DNA from: Elusimicrobiales bacterium
GTDB taxonomy: Bacteria > Elusimicrobiota > Elusimicrobia > Elusimicrobiales > UBA9959
NCBI GenBank assembly: GCA_026416895.1
Contig: JAOAEH010000011.1
Location: 1 to 20,763 of the forward strand
DNA length: 20,763 nt
Direction of reading: 5' to 3'
Shown in pieces: positions 1-6,964 of this stretch. Each line of letters begins with the position of its first letter. Position 1 is the first letter of the stretch. Under the pieces are notes generated by a model, which was not told the DNA's origin, ran no database searches, and saw only the letters and a list, made by a program, of their open reading frames with translations. Made by a program: the position numbers and the translations under genes.

Positions 1-144
1 TTATGGAGAGGTTTAAATAAGAAGTTAATAGAATGACTAATAATAACTAATATAGTATAGAGGAAAGAAAAAGTAGAGAATATAGAAACAGTAGAAAAAC
101 CTAGCCCATTAAAAGTCCAATATGTATAGAAATCATACAAAATA
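1..144. other. Left-edge stretch with no assignable gene
   Basis: No gene can be fixed here. On the plus strand an open frame from base 1 ends at a TGA at 34-36 (read LWRGLNKKLIE) with codons typical of the window, so it could be the 3' tail of an upstream gene. On the minus strand a hydrophobic frame is open from about 140 to the left edge. It has only a TTG as possible start, no ribosome binding site, and would overlap the hrcA promoter. The plus-strand tail is slightly preferred. The rest is purine-rich leader ahead of the promoter. Confidence 0.25.
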
Positions 145-173
145 TTGACAATTTTGAAATAATGTGTTATAAT
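145..173 (+). promoter_or_regulatory. Sigma-70 promoter of the heat-shock operon
   Basis: A perfect -35 box TTGACA (145-150) is separated by exactly 17 bases from a perfect -10 box TATAAT (168-173). A TG at 165-166 makes it an extended -10 promoter. Transcription should start around 180, inside the CIRCE-type operator, giving a leader of about 36 bases before hrcA. Such a strong vegetative promoter fits a chaperone operon controlled by repression rather than by an alternative heat-shock sigma factor. Confidence 0.88.
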
Positions 174-177
174 ATTA

Positions 178-204
178 TTAGCAGTTAATGGCTTTGATTG
201 CTAA
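178..204 (+). promoter_or_regulatory. CIRCE-type HrcA operator
   Basis: The sequence TTAGCAGTT, nine bases, then GATTGCTAA has the exact 9-9-9 layout of CIRCE (TTAGCACTC-N9-GAGTGCTAA). The left arm matches 7 of 9 positions and the right arm 8 of 9. It begins four bases after the -10 box, so bound HrcA would block RNA polymerase. The first gene of the operon encodes HrcA, implying autoregulation. The symmetric TTAGCA/TGCTAA ends are intact; the inner positions have drifted. Confidence 0.88.
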
Positions 205-215
205 AAAAGGTAAGT

Positions 216-1319
216 ATGAGAATTCTTAAGCCAGAAATAGCAAATCAAAGAAGGGAAGCAATATTAAATTGGCTTACCCATCGTTATATTTTAACTGGAA
301 AACCTGTGAGTTCTCAAGAAATATATGATGCTAATATAATAAAGGTTTCTCCTGCTACAATAAGAAATATTCTTAAACAGTTAGAGGAAGAAGGATATTT
401 ACAACAGCTACACACTTCAGGCGGGAGAATACCTACCGATAAGGCTTATAGGTTTTATATAGATAGTATTTTAAAAACTCAGATTTTAGCTGAAAAGGAA
501 AAAGAAAAAATAGAACTTGAATATGAAAGAAAGATATCTGAGCTTGATCATTTTCTTAAAAGTACTACTAAAATACTTTCTGACTTAACTAAGAAAGTTG
601 GTTTTTCGATGGTATCTGATATAAAATCAGAGGAAATAAAAAGAGTAGATATAATTGATGTTTCTAACCAAAGCTATATATTTGTAATTGTAACCTCAAC
701 TGGGCTTATAAGGCATTTTCCATTTACTTTAAAAATTTCTTTGGAAAAACTAAGGATTAGATCAATAGTTTCATTGCTAAATAAAAAATTAAAAGGTTTA
801 TCAATAAATGAAGCTTTAAATCTCATAAGAAAAGATTATCTTATTAAAGATGAAACTGGAATTTTTGAAGCTATAGCTAATATATTTGATTCAATTGTGA
901 GAGATGATGATGAGATATTTATTGAGGGGCTTTCTAAGATATATGATACCACGGAAGAATTTTCTATTGAGGAAATAAGGAGTATGGCTAGACTCCTAGA
1001 AGAAAAAGAGAGGTTTTCTAAGATAATTAAAGAAAGATTTGCAGATACTCTTAATAAAATTAAGATGCTAGAATCAGATAGTATTAAAAAGAAAAAACAT
1101 CTTATTGATGTTAGTATTGGGAGTGAAAATAATATAAAGGAGTTGGGGAATTTTAGTATAATAACATCTTTATATTGTATTAAAGATAAAAGCTGTGGTC
1201 TTTTAGGAATAATAGGGCATAGAAGAATGGAGTATCCCAAAGTGATTTCTATAATAGATGCTGTTAGTTCAATGGTAGAAGAAGTTATTTCTGAGTGGGA
1301 AAAGGAGTTTAGTCTGTGA
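216..1319 (+). CDS. hrcA: Heat-inducible transcription repressor HrcA
   Basis: HrcA represses class I heat-shock genes by binding CIRCE and depends on chaperonin for activity (family knowledge). The 367-residue product starts with the typical winged helix-turn-helix: RREAILNWL, VSSQEI, VSPATIRN, then LEEEGYL and HTSGGRIPTDKAYRFYID within about the first 75 residues. A longer, more variable effector and dimerisation domain follows. I chose the ATG at 216 because AAAGG at 206-210 sits five bases upstream. The upstream TTG at 198 lies inside the CIRCE-type operator and is rejected. It is the first gene of the chaperone operon, and its stop overlaps the grpE start by four bases (GTGA). Confidence 0.95.
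   Translation: MRILKPEIANQRREAILNWLTHRYILTGKPVSSQEIYDANIIKVSPATIRNILKQLEEEGYLQQLHTSGGRIPTDKAYRFYIDSILKTQILAEKEKEKIELEYERKISELDHFLKSTTKILSDLTKKVGFSMVSDIKSEEIKRVDIIDVSNQSYIFVIVTSTGLIRHFPFTLKISLEKLRIRSIVSLLNKKLKGLSINEALNLIRKDYLIKDETGIFEAIANIFDSIVRDDDEIFIEGLSKIYDTTEEFSIEEIRSMARLLEEKERFSKIIKERFADTLNKIKMLESDSIKKKKHLIDVSIGSENNIKELGNFSIITSLYCIKDKSCGLLGIIGHRRMEYPKVISIIDAVSSMVEEVISEWEKEFSL
1303..1307 (+). promoter_or_regulatory. Ribosome binding site deciding the grpE start
   Basis: AGGAG lies at 1303-1307, inside the 3' end of hrcA and eight bases before the GTG at 1316. It supports the GTG as the grpE start over the in-frame ATG at 1346, which has no such site. Confidence 0.7.
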
Positions 1320-1948
1320 CAGCTAAAAAAGAAAAAGATAATAATATGGAAAAAATTTCTGAACTTAAAGATAAGATTGAAGATTTAAAAGAAGATATTA
1401 AAGAGTGTCATAAATTAAATGATTCTTATGAAAAAGAGCTTGAATTATATAAAAAGAAAGCAGATGAATATTATGATCAGTTACTTAGACTTAAAGCAGA
1501 ATTTGAAAATTATAGAAAGAGGATTGAAAAAGAGAAACAAGAATTAATTGAATGGACGAAATATGATTTTATACTTTCACTTTTACCATTAGTTGAAATG
1601 ATGAAAATGGCAAAATCTCACATAGAAACACAAAGTGATATTGAAAATGTTAAGATAGGACTTTCTATGATATTTAATGAGTTTGAAAAAGTTTTTAAAA
1701 ATGTTGGACTTTCTGAGATTGATGTTATGGGAAAAGTGTATGATCCTATGACATGTGAAATTATTGGTACTGTAGAAGGAGATGACGAAAATGATGGTAA
1801 GGTTGTTGAAATAATACAACCTGGATATATCATGAATAATAGAGTTATCAAGCCTGCAAAGGTTAGGATTGCTAAGAAAAATAAATCTAGCAATGATAAT
1901 TTAAACATTGAAGAGGAAAACAAAAGTAATAATGAAAAAAAAGATTAA
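1316..1948 (+). CDS. grpE: GrpE, nucleotide exchange factor for DnaK
   Basis: GrpE is the cytoplasmic dimer that releases ADP from DnaK. The 210-residue product has the expected layout: a charged coiled-coil N-terminal half (repeated K/E/L/D, about residues 10-65), the LRLKAEFENYRKR segment that opens the conserved core, and a C-terminal beta domain with VYDPMTCEIIG and IIQPGYIMNNRVIKPAKV. The GTG start overlaps the hrcA stop and has AGGAG eight bases upstream. The C-terminal tail (about 185-210) is Asn/Glu/Lys-rich and probably disordered. It lies between hrcA and dnaK, nine bases before dnaK, and shares CIRCE control. Confidence 0.95.
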   Translation: MTAKKEKDNNMEKISELKDKIEDLKEDIKECHKLNDSYEKELELYKKKADEYYDQLLRLKAEFENYRKRIEKEKQELIEWTKYDFILSLLPLVEMMKMAKSHIETQSDIENVKIGLSMIFNEFEKVFKNVGLSEIDVMGKVYDPMTCEIIGTVEGDDENDGKVVEIIQPGYIMNNRVIKPAKVRIAKKNKSSNDNLNIEEENKSNNEKKD

Positions 1949-1957
1949 GGAGGTATT

Positions 1958-3814
1958 ATGGCAAAAATAATAGGAATTGATTTAGGAACTTCAAATTCTG
2001 CTGCTGCAGTTATGGAAGGTGGAAAAGTTACGATAATTCCTGCAGCAGAAGGAACTTCAATAGGAGGAAAAGCATTTCCATCTTATGTTGCTTTTACAAA
2101 GGATGGGCAACTTTTGGTTGGAGAGCCTGCTAGAAGACAAGCTGTTGCTAATCCTGAAGGTACTGTTACTGCTTTTAAAAGAAAAATGGGAACTACCTAT
2201 AAGTATAAAATATTTGATAAAGAATTCACACCTCAACAACTTTCTGCTTTTATCTTGCAAAAAATAAAAAGAGATGCAGAAGCTTTTTTAGGCGAAAAAG
2301 TGGAGAAAGCTGTAATTACAGTTCCTGCTTATTTTAATGATAATCAAAGGCAAGCAACAAAAGATGCTGGAACTATTGCTGGACTTGAAGTAGTTAGACT
2401 TGTTAATGAACCAACTGCAGCTGCCCTTGCTTATGGGCTTGATAAACTTGGCAAAGATCAAAAAGTTATGGTTTTTGATCTTGGTGGAGGAACTCTCGAT
2501 GTAACAATTATGGAAATAGGTAAAGAAGGGACTTTTGAAGTTCTTTCAACAAGTGGTGACACACAGCTTGGTGGTACCGATATGGATAATGCTTTAATTG
2601 ATTGGATATGTGAAGAATTTAAAAAACAAACAGGGATAGATCTTAAAAAGGATCCTACAGCTATGCAAAGAATAAAAGAGGCGGCAGAGAAAGCAAAAAT
2701 TGAGCTTTCAACAGTTCTTGAAACAGATATTAATCTTCCTTTTATAACTGCTGATGCTAGTGGGCCTAAACATCTTTCTATGAAAATATCGAGGGCAAAA
2801 CTTGAAGCATTGGTAGAGCCTATAGTTTTAAGATGTAAAACTTCTATAGATACTGCTCTTGCAGATGCAAAACTTAGATCTACTGATATAGATAGAATAA
2901 TACTTGTAGGCGGACCTACAAGAATGCCAATAGTACAAAGATTCGTTGAAGATTACGTTGGAAAAAAGGTGGAAAGAGGCATAGATCCAATGGAATGTGT
3001 TGCTCATGGTGCTGCAATACAAGCAGCTATACTTACAGGTGAAGTTAAAGATATACTATTGCTTGATGTTACTCCTCTTTCGTTAGGTATAGAAACACTT
3101 GGTGGGGTTATGACGAAGCTTATTGAAAGAAATACTACTATCCCTGTTCGTAAGACTCAAATATTTTCAACTGCAACTGATAATCAACCTGCTGTTACAA
3201 TACATGTATTGCAAGGAGAGAGGCCTCTTGCTAAAGATAATGTTTCATTAGGTAAATTTGATCTTGATGGAATTCCACCTGCTCCGAGAGGAGTGCCTCA
3301 AATTGAAGTAACATTTGATATTGATGCAAACGGTATACTTAAGGTTTCAGCTAAAGATTTAGGAACTGGAAAATCTCAGCATATTACAATAACTGCACCT
3401 AATAAACTTAGTAAGGATGAAATTGATAAATTTATAAAAGAGGCTGAAAAGTATGCAGAGCAGGATAAAAAGATGAGAGAATTAATTGAAGCAAAAAATG
3501 AGGCTGATTCTATTATTTACACAACTGAGAAAGCATTAAGAGAATATGGTGACAAAGTATCTCAGGATGATAGACTCTCAATTGAGAGAGCTATTAGTGA
3601 TCTTAAAGAAGCTGTTAAAGGAGATGATATTGAAAAGATAAAGAGAATGAAAGATGAATTGTTAAGAGTTTCTCAAAAGCTTGGAGAAGCTATGTATAAG
3701 TCGCAACATTCACAAACTCATTCATCTTCTTCGGGCTCATCTTCATCAACAACATCATCTGAAAAGAAGGAAGATGTTGTAGATGCAGAAGTTGTAGATG
3801 AAAATAAAAAATAA
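1958..3814 (+). CDS. dnaK: Chaperone DnaK (Hsp70), archaeal/thermophile-like type
   Basis: DnaK is the ATP-dependent cytoplasmic Hsp70 that binds unfolded proteins, working with DnaJ and GrpE. The 618-residue product has the ATPase phosphate-1 loop GIDLGTSNSAAA (residues 6-17), FDLGGGTLDVTI, ILVGGPTRMP, the interdomain linker LLLDVTPL (about 367-374), and substrate-domain motifs ERNTTIPV and GIPPAPRGVPQIEVTFDID. The last 36 residues are a Ser/Thr-rich, then acidic, linker ending DVVDAEVVDENKK, an unusually Ser-rich version of the EEVD-like tail. A strong AAGGAGG (1947-1953) precedes the ATG. Several signatures (GTSNSAAAVMEGG, EGTSIGGKAFPSY, GGGTLDVT, GGTDMD, VERGIDPMEC) resemble Thermoplasma and methanogen DnaK more than typical bacterial ones, judged from memory. 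The surrounding operon is purely bacterial. Confidence 0.97.
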   Translation: MAKIIGIDLGTSNSAAAVMEGGKVTIIPAAEGTSIGGKAFPSYVAFTKDGQLLVGEPARRQAVANPEGTVTAFKRKMGTTYKYKIFDKEFTPQQLSAFILQKIKRDAEAFLGEKVEKAVITVPAYFNDNQRQATKDAGTIAGLEVVRLVNEPTAAALAYGLDKLGKDQKVMVFDLGGGTLDVTIMEIGKEGTFEVLSTSGDTQLGGTDMDNALIDWICEEFKKQTGIDLKKDPTAMQRIKEAAEKAKIELSTVLETDINLPFITADASGPKHLSMKISRAKLEALVEPIVLRCKTSIDTALADAKLRSTDIDRIILVGGPTRMPIVQRFVEDYVGKKVERGIDPMECVAHGAAIQAAILTGEVKDILLLDVTPLSLGIETLGGVMTKLIERNTTIPVRKTQIFSTATDNQPAVTIHVLQGERPLAKDNVSLGKFDLDGIPPAPRGVPQIEVTFDIDANGILKVSAKDLGTGKSQHITITAPNKLSKDEIDKFIKEAEKYAEQDKKMRELIEAKNEADSIIYTTEKALREYGDKVSQDDRLSIERAISDLKEAVKGDDIEKIKRMKDELLRVSQKLGEAMYKSQHSQTHSSSSGSSSSTTSSEKKEDVVDAEVVDENKK

Positions 3815-3832
3815 ATAATTTGTAACGCTTTT

Positions 3833-3866
3833 GCCGCTTCTTTCTAAGAAGCGGCTCTATTTTTAT
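3833..3866 (+). terminator. Hairpin with U-rich tail between dnaK and dnaJ
   Basis: GCCGCTTCTT (3833-3842) pairs perfectly with AAGAAGCGGC (3846-3855) around a three-base loop TCT. A T-rich run follows (TCTATTTTTAT, 3856-3866), ending directly at the dnaJ ATG. This is the shape of an intrinsic terminator or attenuator and by far the most G+C-rich stretch in the region. Because dnaJ follows with no other clear promoter, partial read-through that lowers dnaJ relative to dnaK is the likeliest role. It could also be a processing site or protect the dnaK mRNA 3' end. Confidence 0.72.
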
Positions 3867-4979
3867 ATGGCAAAAGACTATTACAGAATCCTTGGAGTCT
3901 CAAGAAATGCTACGCAGGAAGAAATAAAGTCTGCTTTTAGGAAACTTGCTCTTAAATATCATCCTGATAGAAATCCTGGTAATAAAGAGGCAGAAGCAAA
4001 ATTTAAAGAAATTAATGAAGCTTATGAGGTTCTTTCTAATCCAGAAAAAAGAAAGATGTATGATGCTTATGGTGAGGAAGGTTTGAGAGAGGGATTTGGG
4101 AGCAGTGGTTTTTCAGGAGGCTTTGAAGCTTTTTCAGATTTTGATGATATATTCGGTGGTGTTTTTGAAAGTTTTTTTGGTGATATAGGAGTTAGAAAAA
4201 GGAAAACACGTGGTGAGGATTTGAAATATGAACTAGAGATAAGTCTTGAAGATGCTTTTAAAGGTAGTAAATTAGATTTTGAATATGAAAGACTTGATGT
4301 GTGTGAAGTGTGTAGTGGAAAAGGAGCTAAGGATTCTAATTCAATTAAAAAGTGTACAACTTGTGGAGGAAGAGGGAGAGTTCAATACTCTCAAGGTTTT
4401 TTTTCTTTTACACAAACATGTCCAAGATGTCACGGAGAAGGGAAAATTATAACACAGCCATGTACCAATTGTAATGGTAGAGGTGTAGCGAATCGTAAGA
4501 ATAAAATTTCTATAAAAATTCCTGCTGGAGTTGATAATGGAACCATTTTAAAAGTCAGAGGTGGGGGAGATGTTCATCCTGATGGATATGCTGGAGATCT
4601 CTATATTGAAATTAAAATAAAACATCATCACCATTTTGAAAGAAATGGAGATGATTTAATTTATAATGCAGTTTTGGATATTTGGGATGCAGTTTTAGGT
4701 TGTGAGATTGAGGTTCCTATTATTGATGGTGGAAAAACTAAAATTAAGATACCTCCGGCTACAAATCATGGAAAAATTTTAAGGATTCAAGATAAGGGAA
4801 TGCCATCTGCAAATTCAAAAAAACGTGGTGATTTGTTGGTAAAGGTCTCACTAAATATTCCTCAACAACTTACAGATGAGCAAAAAGAATTATTTATTAA
4901 ATTAAGGGATTCTTTTAAAAAAGCAGAGAGTCAAGAAAAGAAAAATGAGGGTGGTTTTTTTAAAAAAATTTTTACTTGA
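3867..4979 (+). CDS. dnaJ: Chaperone DnaJ (type I Hsp40)
   Basis: DnaJ delivers substrates to DnaK and stimulates its ATPase. The 370-residue product has the full type I layout: J domain (residues 1-70) with HPD at 32-34, a Gly/Phe-rich linker (about 75-115), four CxxCxGxG zinc-binding repeats (CEVCSGKG, CTTCGGRG, CPRCHGEG, CTNCNGRG), and two C-terminal substrate domains including HHHHFERNGDDL. The ATG at 3867 gives the canonical MAKDYYRILGV start. A longer reading from TTG 3831 would begin two bases before the hairpin stem and read through it, and is rejected. No Shine-Dalgarno is visible: the eleven bases before the ATG are U/A-rich and come straight after the hairpin, so initiation may rely on the unstructured leader or on read-through transcription. 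Confidence 0.96.
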   Translation: MAKDYYRILGVSRNATQEEIKSAFRKLALKYHPDRNPGNKEAEAKFKEINEAYEVLSNPEKRKMYDAYGEEGLREGFGSSGFSGGFEAFSDFDDIFGGVFESFFGDIGVRKRKTRGEDLKYELEISLEDAFKGSKLDFEYERLDVCEVCSGKGAKDSNSIKKCTTCGGRGRVQYSQGFFSFTQTCPRCHGEGKIITQPCTNCNGRGVANRKNKISIKIPAGVDNGTILKVRGGGDVHPDGYAGDLYIEIKIKHHHHFERNGDDLIYNAVLDIWDAVLGCEIEVPIIDGGKTKIKIPPATNHGKILRIQDKGMPSANSKKRGDLLVKVSLNIPQQLTDEQKELFIKLRDSFKKAESQEKKNEGGFFKKIFT

Positions 4980-4981
4980 AT

Positions 4982-5698
4982 ATGCAGTTTATTTGCCCTC
5001 CAATAACTTCATCATGTTCACAGATAATGTTAGATGAAGAAGAATCCTTTCATGCTGTAAAAGTCCTTAGATTAAGGAAAGGAGATTTAATAAAAATATT
5101 TGATGGTAATTCAAGATATCTCGCTAAGATAAAAGATATATTAGATGGAAAAGTTATAGTTAGTGATTTTAAAAAGTTACCTTCTTATAAAAAAAAATAT
5201 ATTATTAATTTATATCTTCCTTTTATTGATAAAAAAGATTTTGAAGACATTGTTAGATGTGCAACAGAATTAGGAGTAGATAACTTTATTCCAGTTATAA
5301 CTAGGTATACTCAGGGAAATTTTGTACCAAAAAATTTTGATTTTTATCGCCTTAAAAAGATAATAATTTCATCTGTAAAACAATGTGAAAGAAGTTCTAT
5401 ACCTGACATTCTTGAACCTATAAGTTTTAATGATATTTTGAGTTTAAATAAGAAATTTATAGTTGGATGGACCTCAAAAATAAAAAATATATCATTTTAT
5501 GATGTGGTTAAAATAATGAGTAATGAAGTTAATATACTTGTAGGACCTGAAGGTGGTTTTTCAGATAACGAAAAAGATTATATAGAAAAGAATTTTTTAT
5601 GTTTTAATATTTGTAATAATATACTTACTACTAAAACAGCTGTTATAGCTATTTTAGGTTGTGTGAATCACTTTTTTGAAAATGAAAATTTATTTTAA
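4982..5698 (+). CDS. rsmE: 16S rRNA m3U1498 methyltransferase RsmE
   Basis: RsmE methylates N3 of U1498 in 16S rRNA. The 238-residue product has the two-part family layout: an N-terminal PUA-like domain (ESFHAVKVLRLRKGDLIKIF) and a C-terminal SPOUT/trefoil-knot domain with CATELGVDNFIPV, the SAM-site loop ILVGPEGGFSDNE (about residues 180-192) and ILTTKTAVIAILG. In the last motif the family usually reads LR-T-E-T-A, so the Arg and Glu are replaced by Thr and Lys here. I prefer the ATG at 4982. A TTG at 4976 overlapping the dnaJ stop would add two residues and cannot be excluded. No clear SD is present. In Bacillus the same neighbourhood is dnaJ-prmA-rsmE-mtaB; here prmA is absent. Confidence 0.9.
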   Translation: MQFICPPITSSCSQIMLDEEESFHAVKVLRLRKGDLIKIFDGNSRYLAKIKDILDGKVIVSDFKKLPSYKKKYIINLYLPFIDKKDFEDIVRCATELGVDNFIPVITRYTQGNFVPKNFDFYRLKKIIISSVKQCERSSIPDILEPISFNDILSLNKKFIVGWTSKIKNISFYDVVKIMSNEVNILVGPEGGFSDNEKDYIEKNFLCFNICNNILTTKTAVIAILGCVNHFFENENLF

Positions 5699-6902
5699 AT
5701 CATTTGGATGCAGAACAAATCAAATTGAGATTGAAAGTTTAAAACAACATCTTGTTTTAAAGGGTTTTGTAACATGTGAAGAAAAACCTGATGTGATTGT
5801 TATTAATAGTTGTTGTGTTACTGAGAACGCTGAAAGAGAAGTAATTAAATACCTTGAAAAAATTTTGAAGGAAAACCCATCAAGTTTGATTGTTTTTACA
5901 GGATGTTTAGCTACACTTAGATATAATGAATTTAAAAATAATGGAAAAATAAAAGTTTTTTCTAATTCAGAAAAACATTTGATATATAATTTTTTAACTG
6001 GTGATAAAAAGGATTTATCTTTTTTCCCAATCATTACATTACCTAGCAAAACTAGGGCTTTTATTAAAGTTCAGGATGGTTGTGATATGAGTTGTTCATA
6101 TTGCGTAGTTCCTGTTTTGAGAAATGTTCCAAAAAGTAAAAATATATCTTGTGTAGTTGAAGAAGTTAAGAATTTGATCTCTTTAGGAGTAAAAGAAATA
6201 GTTTTTTCAGGTACACGTTTAGGTTCTTATAATGATTCTGATAAAAATTTTGTTGATTTAATATCCGAAATTTTGAAGATTCCAGGAAATTTTAGAATTA
6301 GATATTCTTCTATCGAACCGTGGGAAATAGGAGATGATTTGATTGAAATATCTCAAGATTCTAAAGTATGTAAATATTTTCATATTCCTCTTCAAAGTGG
6401 GAGTGATAAAATTTTATCTTTAATGAAAAGACCTTATAATAAAAGTTTTTTTGAAAAAAAGATTAATCAGATTAGAAAGAAAATTAAAGGAGTTGGTATA
6501 TATTGTGATATAATAGTTGGTTTTCCAGGAGAGAGTAATTATGATTATCTGGAAACAGAAAAATTTGTCTTTGATTTGTCTTTAAGTGGCCTACATGTTT
6601 TTAGTTATTCTAAAAGACCTAATACAGATAGTTTTAATATTGATGATCTTCCTAAATTTGTGAAAGATTATAGATCAAAAAGAATGCGTGAAATAGATAA
6701 AAAGTTAAGGAAAAAATTTATTTTATCGAAAATAGGAAGTAGACTTGAAGTACTTACGTTAAAAAGAAAAAATGATTGTGTTTATGGTTTAACTTCTGAA
6801 TTTATAAATGTTATTATAAATGATAATAGTTTTGGGATCAATGAGTTTTATTTTCTTATTGGTAAAGAAATAGATGATAAATATTTAGTTTGTGTTAAAT
6901 AA
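5682..6902 (+). CDS. mtaB: tRNA t6A37 methylthiotransferase MtaB
   Basis: MtaB is a radical-SAM enzyme that converts t6A37 of tRNA to ms2t6A. The 406-residue product has the N-terminal UPF0004 domain with three cluster-binding cysteines (C10 in FGCRTNQIE, C44 in INSCCVT, C75 in FTGCLAT), the radical-SAM CxxxCxxC at C134/C138/C141 (GCDMSCSYC), HIPLQSGSD, and a C-terminal TRAM-like domain (about 340-406). The FGCRTNQIE signature and overall length point to MtaB rather than MiaB or RimO. The ATG at 5682 starts inside the last 17 bases of rsmE; the TTG at 5676 is a weaker alternative. No SD is visible, so translation is probably coupled to rsmE. Confidence 0.9.
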   Translation: MKIYFKSFGCRTNQIEIESLKQHLVLKGFVTCEEKPDVIVINSCCVTENAEREVIKYLEKILKENPSSLIVFTGCLATLRYNEFKNNGKIKVFSNSEKHLIYNFLTGDKKDLSFFPIITLPSKTRAFIKVQDGCDMSCSYCVVPVLRNVPKSKNISCVVEEVKNLISLGVKEIVFSGTRLGSYNDSDKNFVDLISEILKIPGNFRIRYSSIEPWEIGDDLIEISQDSKVCKYFHIPLQSGSDKILSLMKRPYNKSFFEKKINQIRKKIKGVGIYCDIIVGFPGESNYDYLETEKFVFDLSLSGLHVFSYSKRPNTDSFNIDDLPKFVKDYRSKRMREIDKKLRKKFILSKIGSRLEVLTLKRKNDCVYGLTSEFINVIINDNSFGINEFYFLIGKEIDDKYLVCVK

Positions 6903-6924
6903 GTTTATTGAAAAATTAATTTTT

Positions 6925-6941
6925 TATACAAATTTTGTATA
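6925..6941. promoter_or_regulatory. Perfect palindrome upstream of korA, candidate operator
   Basis: TATACAAA (6925-6932), a central T, and TTTGTATA (6934-6941) form a perfect inverted repeat with 8-base arms, 24 bases before the korA ATG. As RNA it would be a weak, nearly all-AU hairpin, so a protein-binding operator is more plausible than a terminator for mtaB. A -10-like TATATT (6938-6943) overlaps its right half, though no good -35 box is seen. The binding protein is unknown; the site does not match the Rex consensus. Confidence 0.45.
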
Positions 6942-6952
6942 TTATTAATTGT

Positions 6953-6958
6953 GGAGGA
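6953..6958 (+). promoter_or_regulatory. Ribosome binding site deciding the korA start
   Basis: GGAGGA at 6953-6958, six bases before the ATG at 6965, is a strong Shine-Dalgarno site. It rules out the in-frame ATG at 6935, which lies in the palindrome and would place this site inside the coding region. Confidence 0.85.
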
Positions 6959-6964
6959 GAGATT

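Noticed and set aside
1..140. Minus-strand open hydrophobic frame reaching the left edge
   Set aside because: Only a TTG could start it, no ribosome binding site is seen, and it would overlap the very strong hrcA promoter. T-rich complement of a purine-rich stretch naturally reads as hydrophobic residues.
198..215. TTG-initiated longer hrcA
   Set aside because: The TTG lies inside the CIRCE-type operator and lacks an SD, while the ATG at 216 has AAAGG at the right distance and gives the usual N-terminus.
836..1240. Minus-strand open frame inside hrcA
   Set aside because: It is antisense to a well-supported gene, has low-complexity Leu/Ser/Ile content, and shows no start signals. The same applies to other antisense frames inside dnaK, mtaB, korA, pilM, pilQ, the cls-like gene and the methyltransferase.
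3831..3866. TTG-initiated longer dnaJ
   Set aside because: The extra twelve residues would be encoded by the terminator-like hairpin, and DnaJ proteins start with the J domain at MAKDYY.
4621..4635. Run of four histidines in DnaJ as an affinity tag or cloning artefact
   Set aside because: It is part of the conserved H-x-x-F-E-R-x-G-D-D-L segment of the DnaJ C-terminal domain, with only His richness added.
6935..6964. Upstream ATG for korA
   Set aside because: It sits in the palindrome and would place the strong GGAGGA site inside the coding region.
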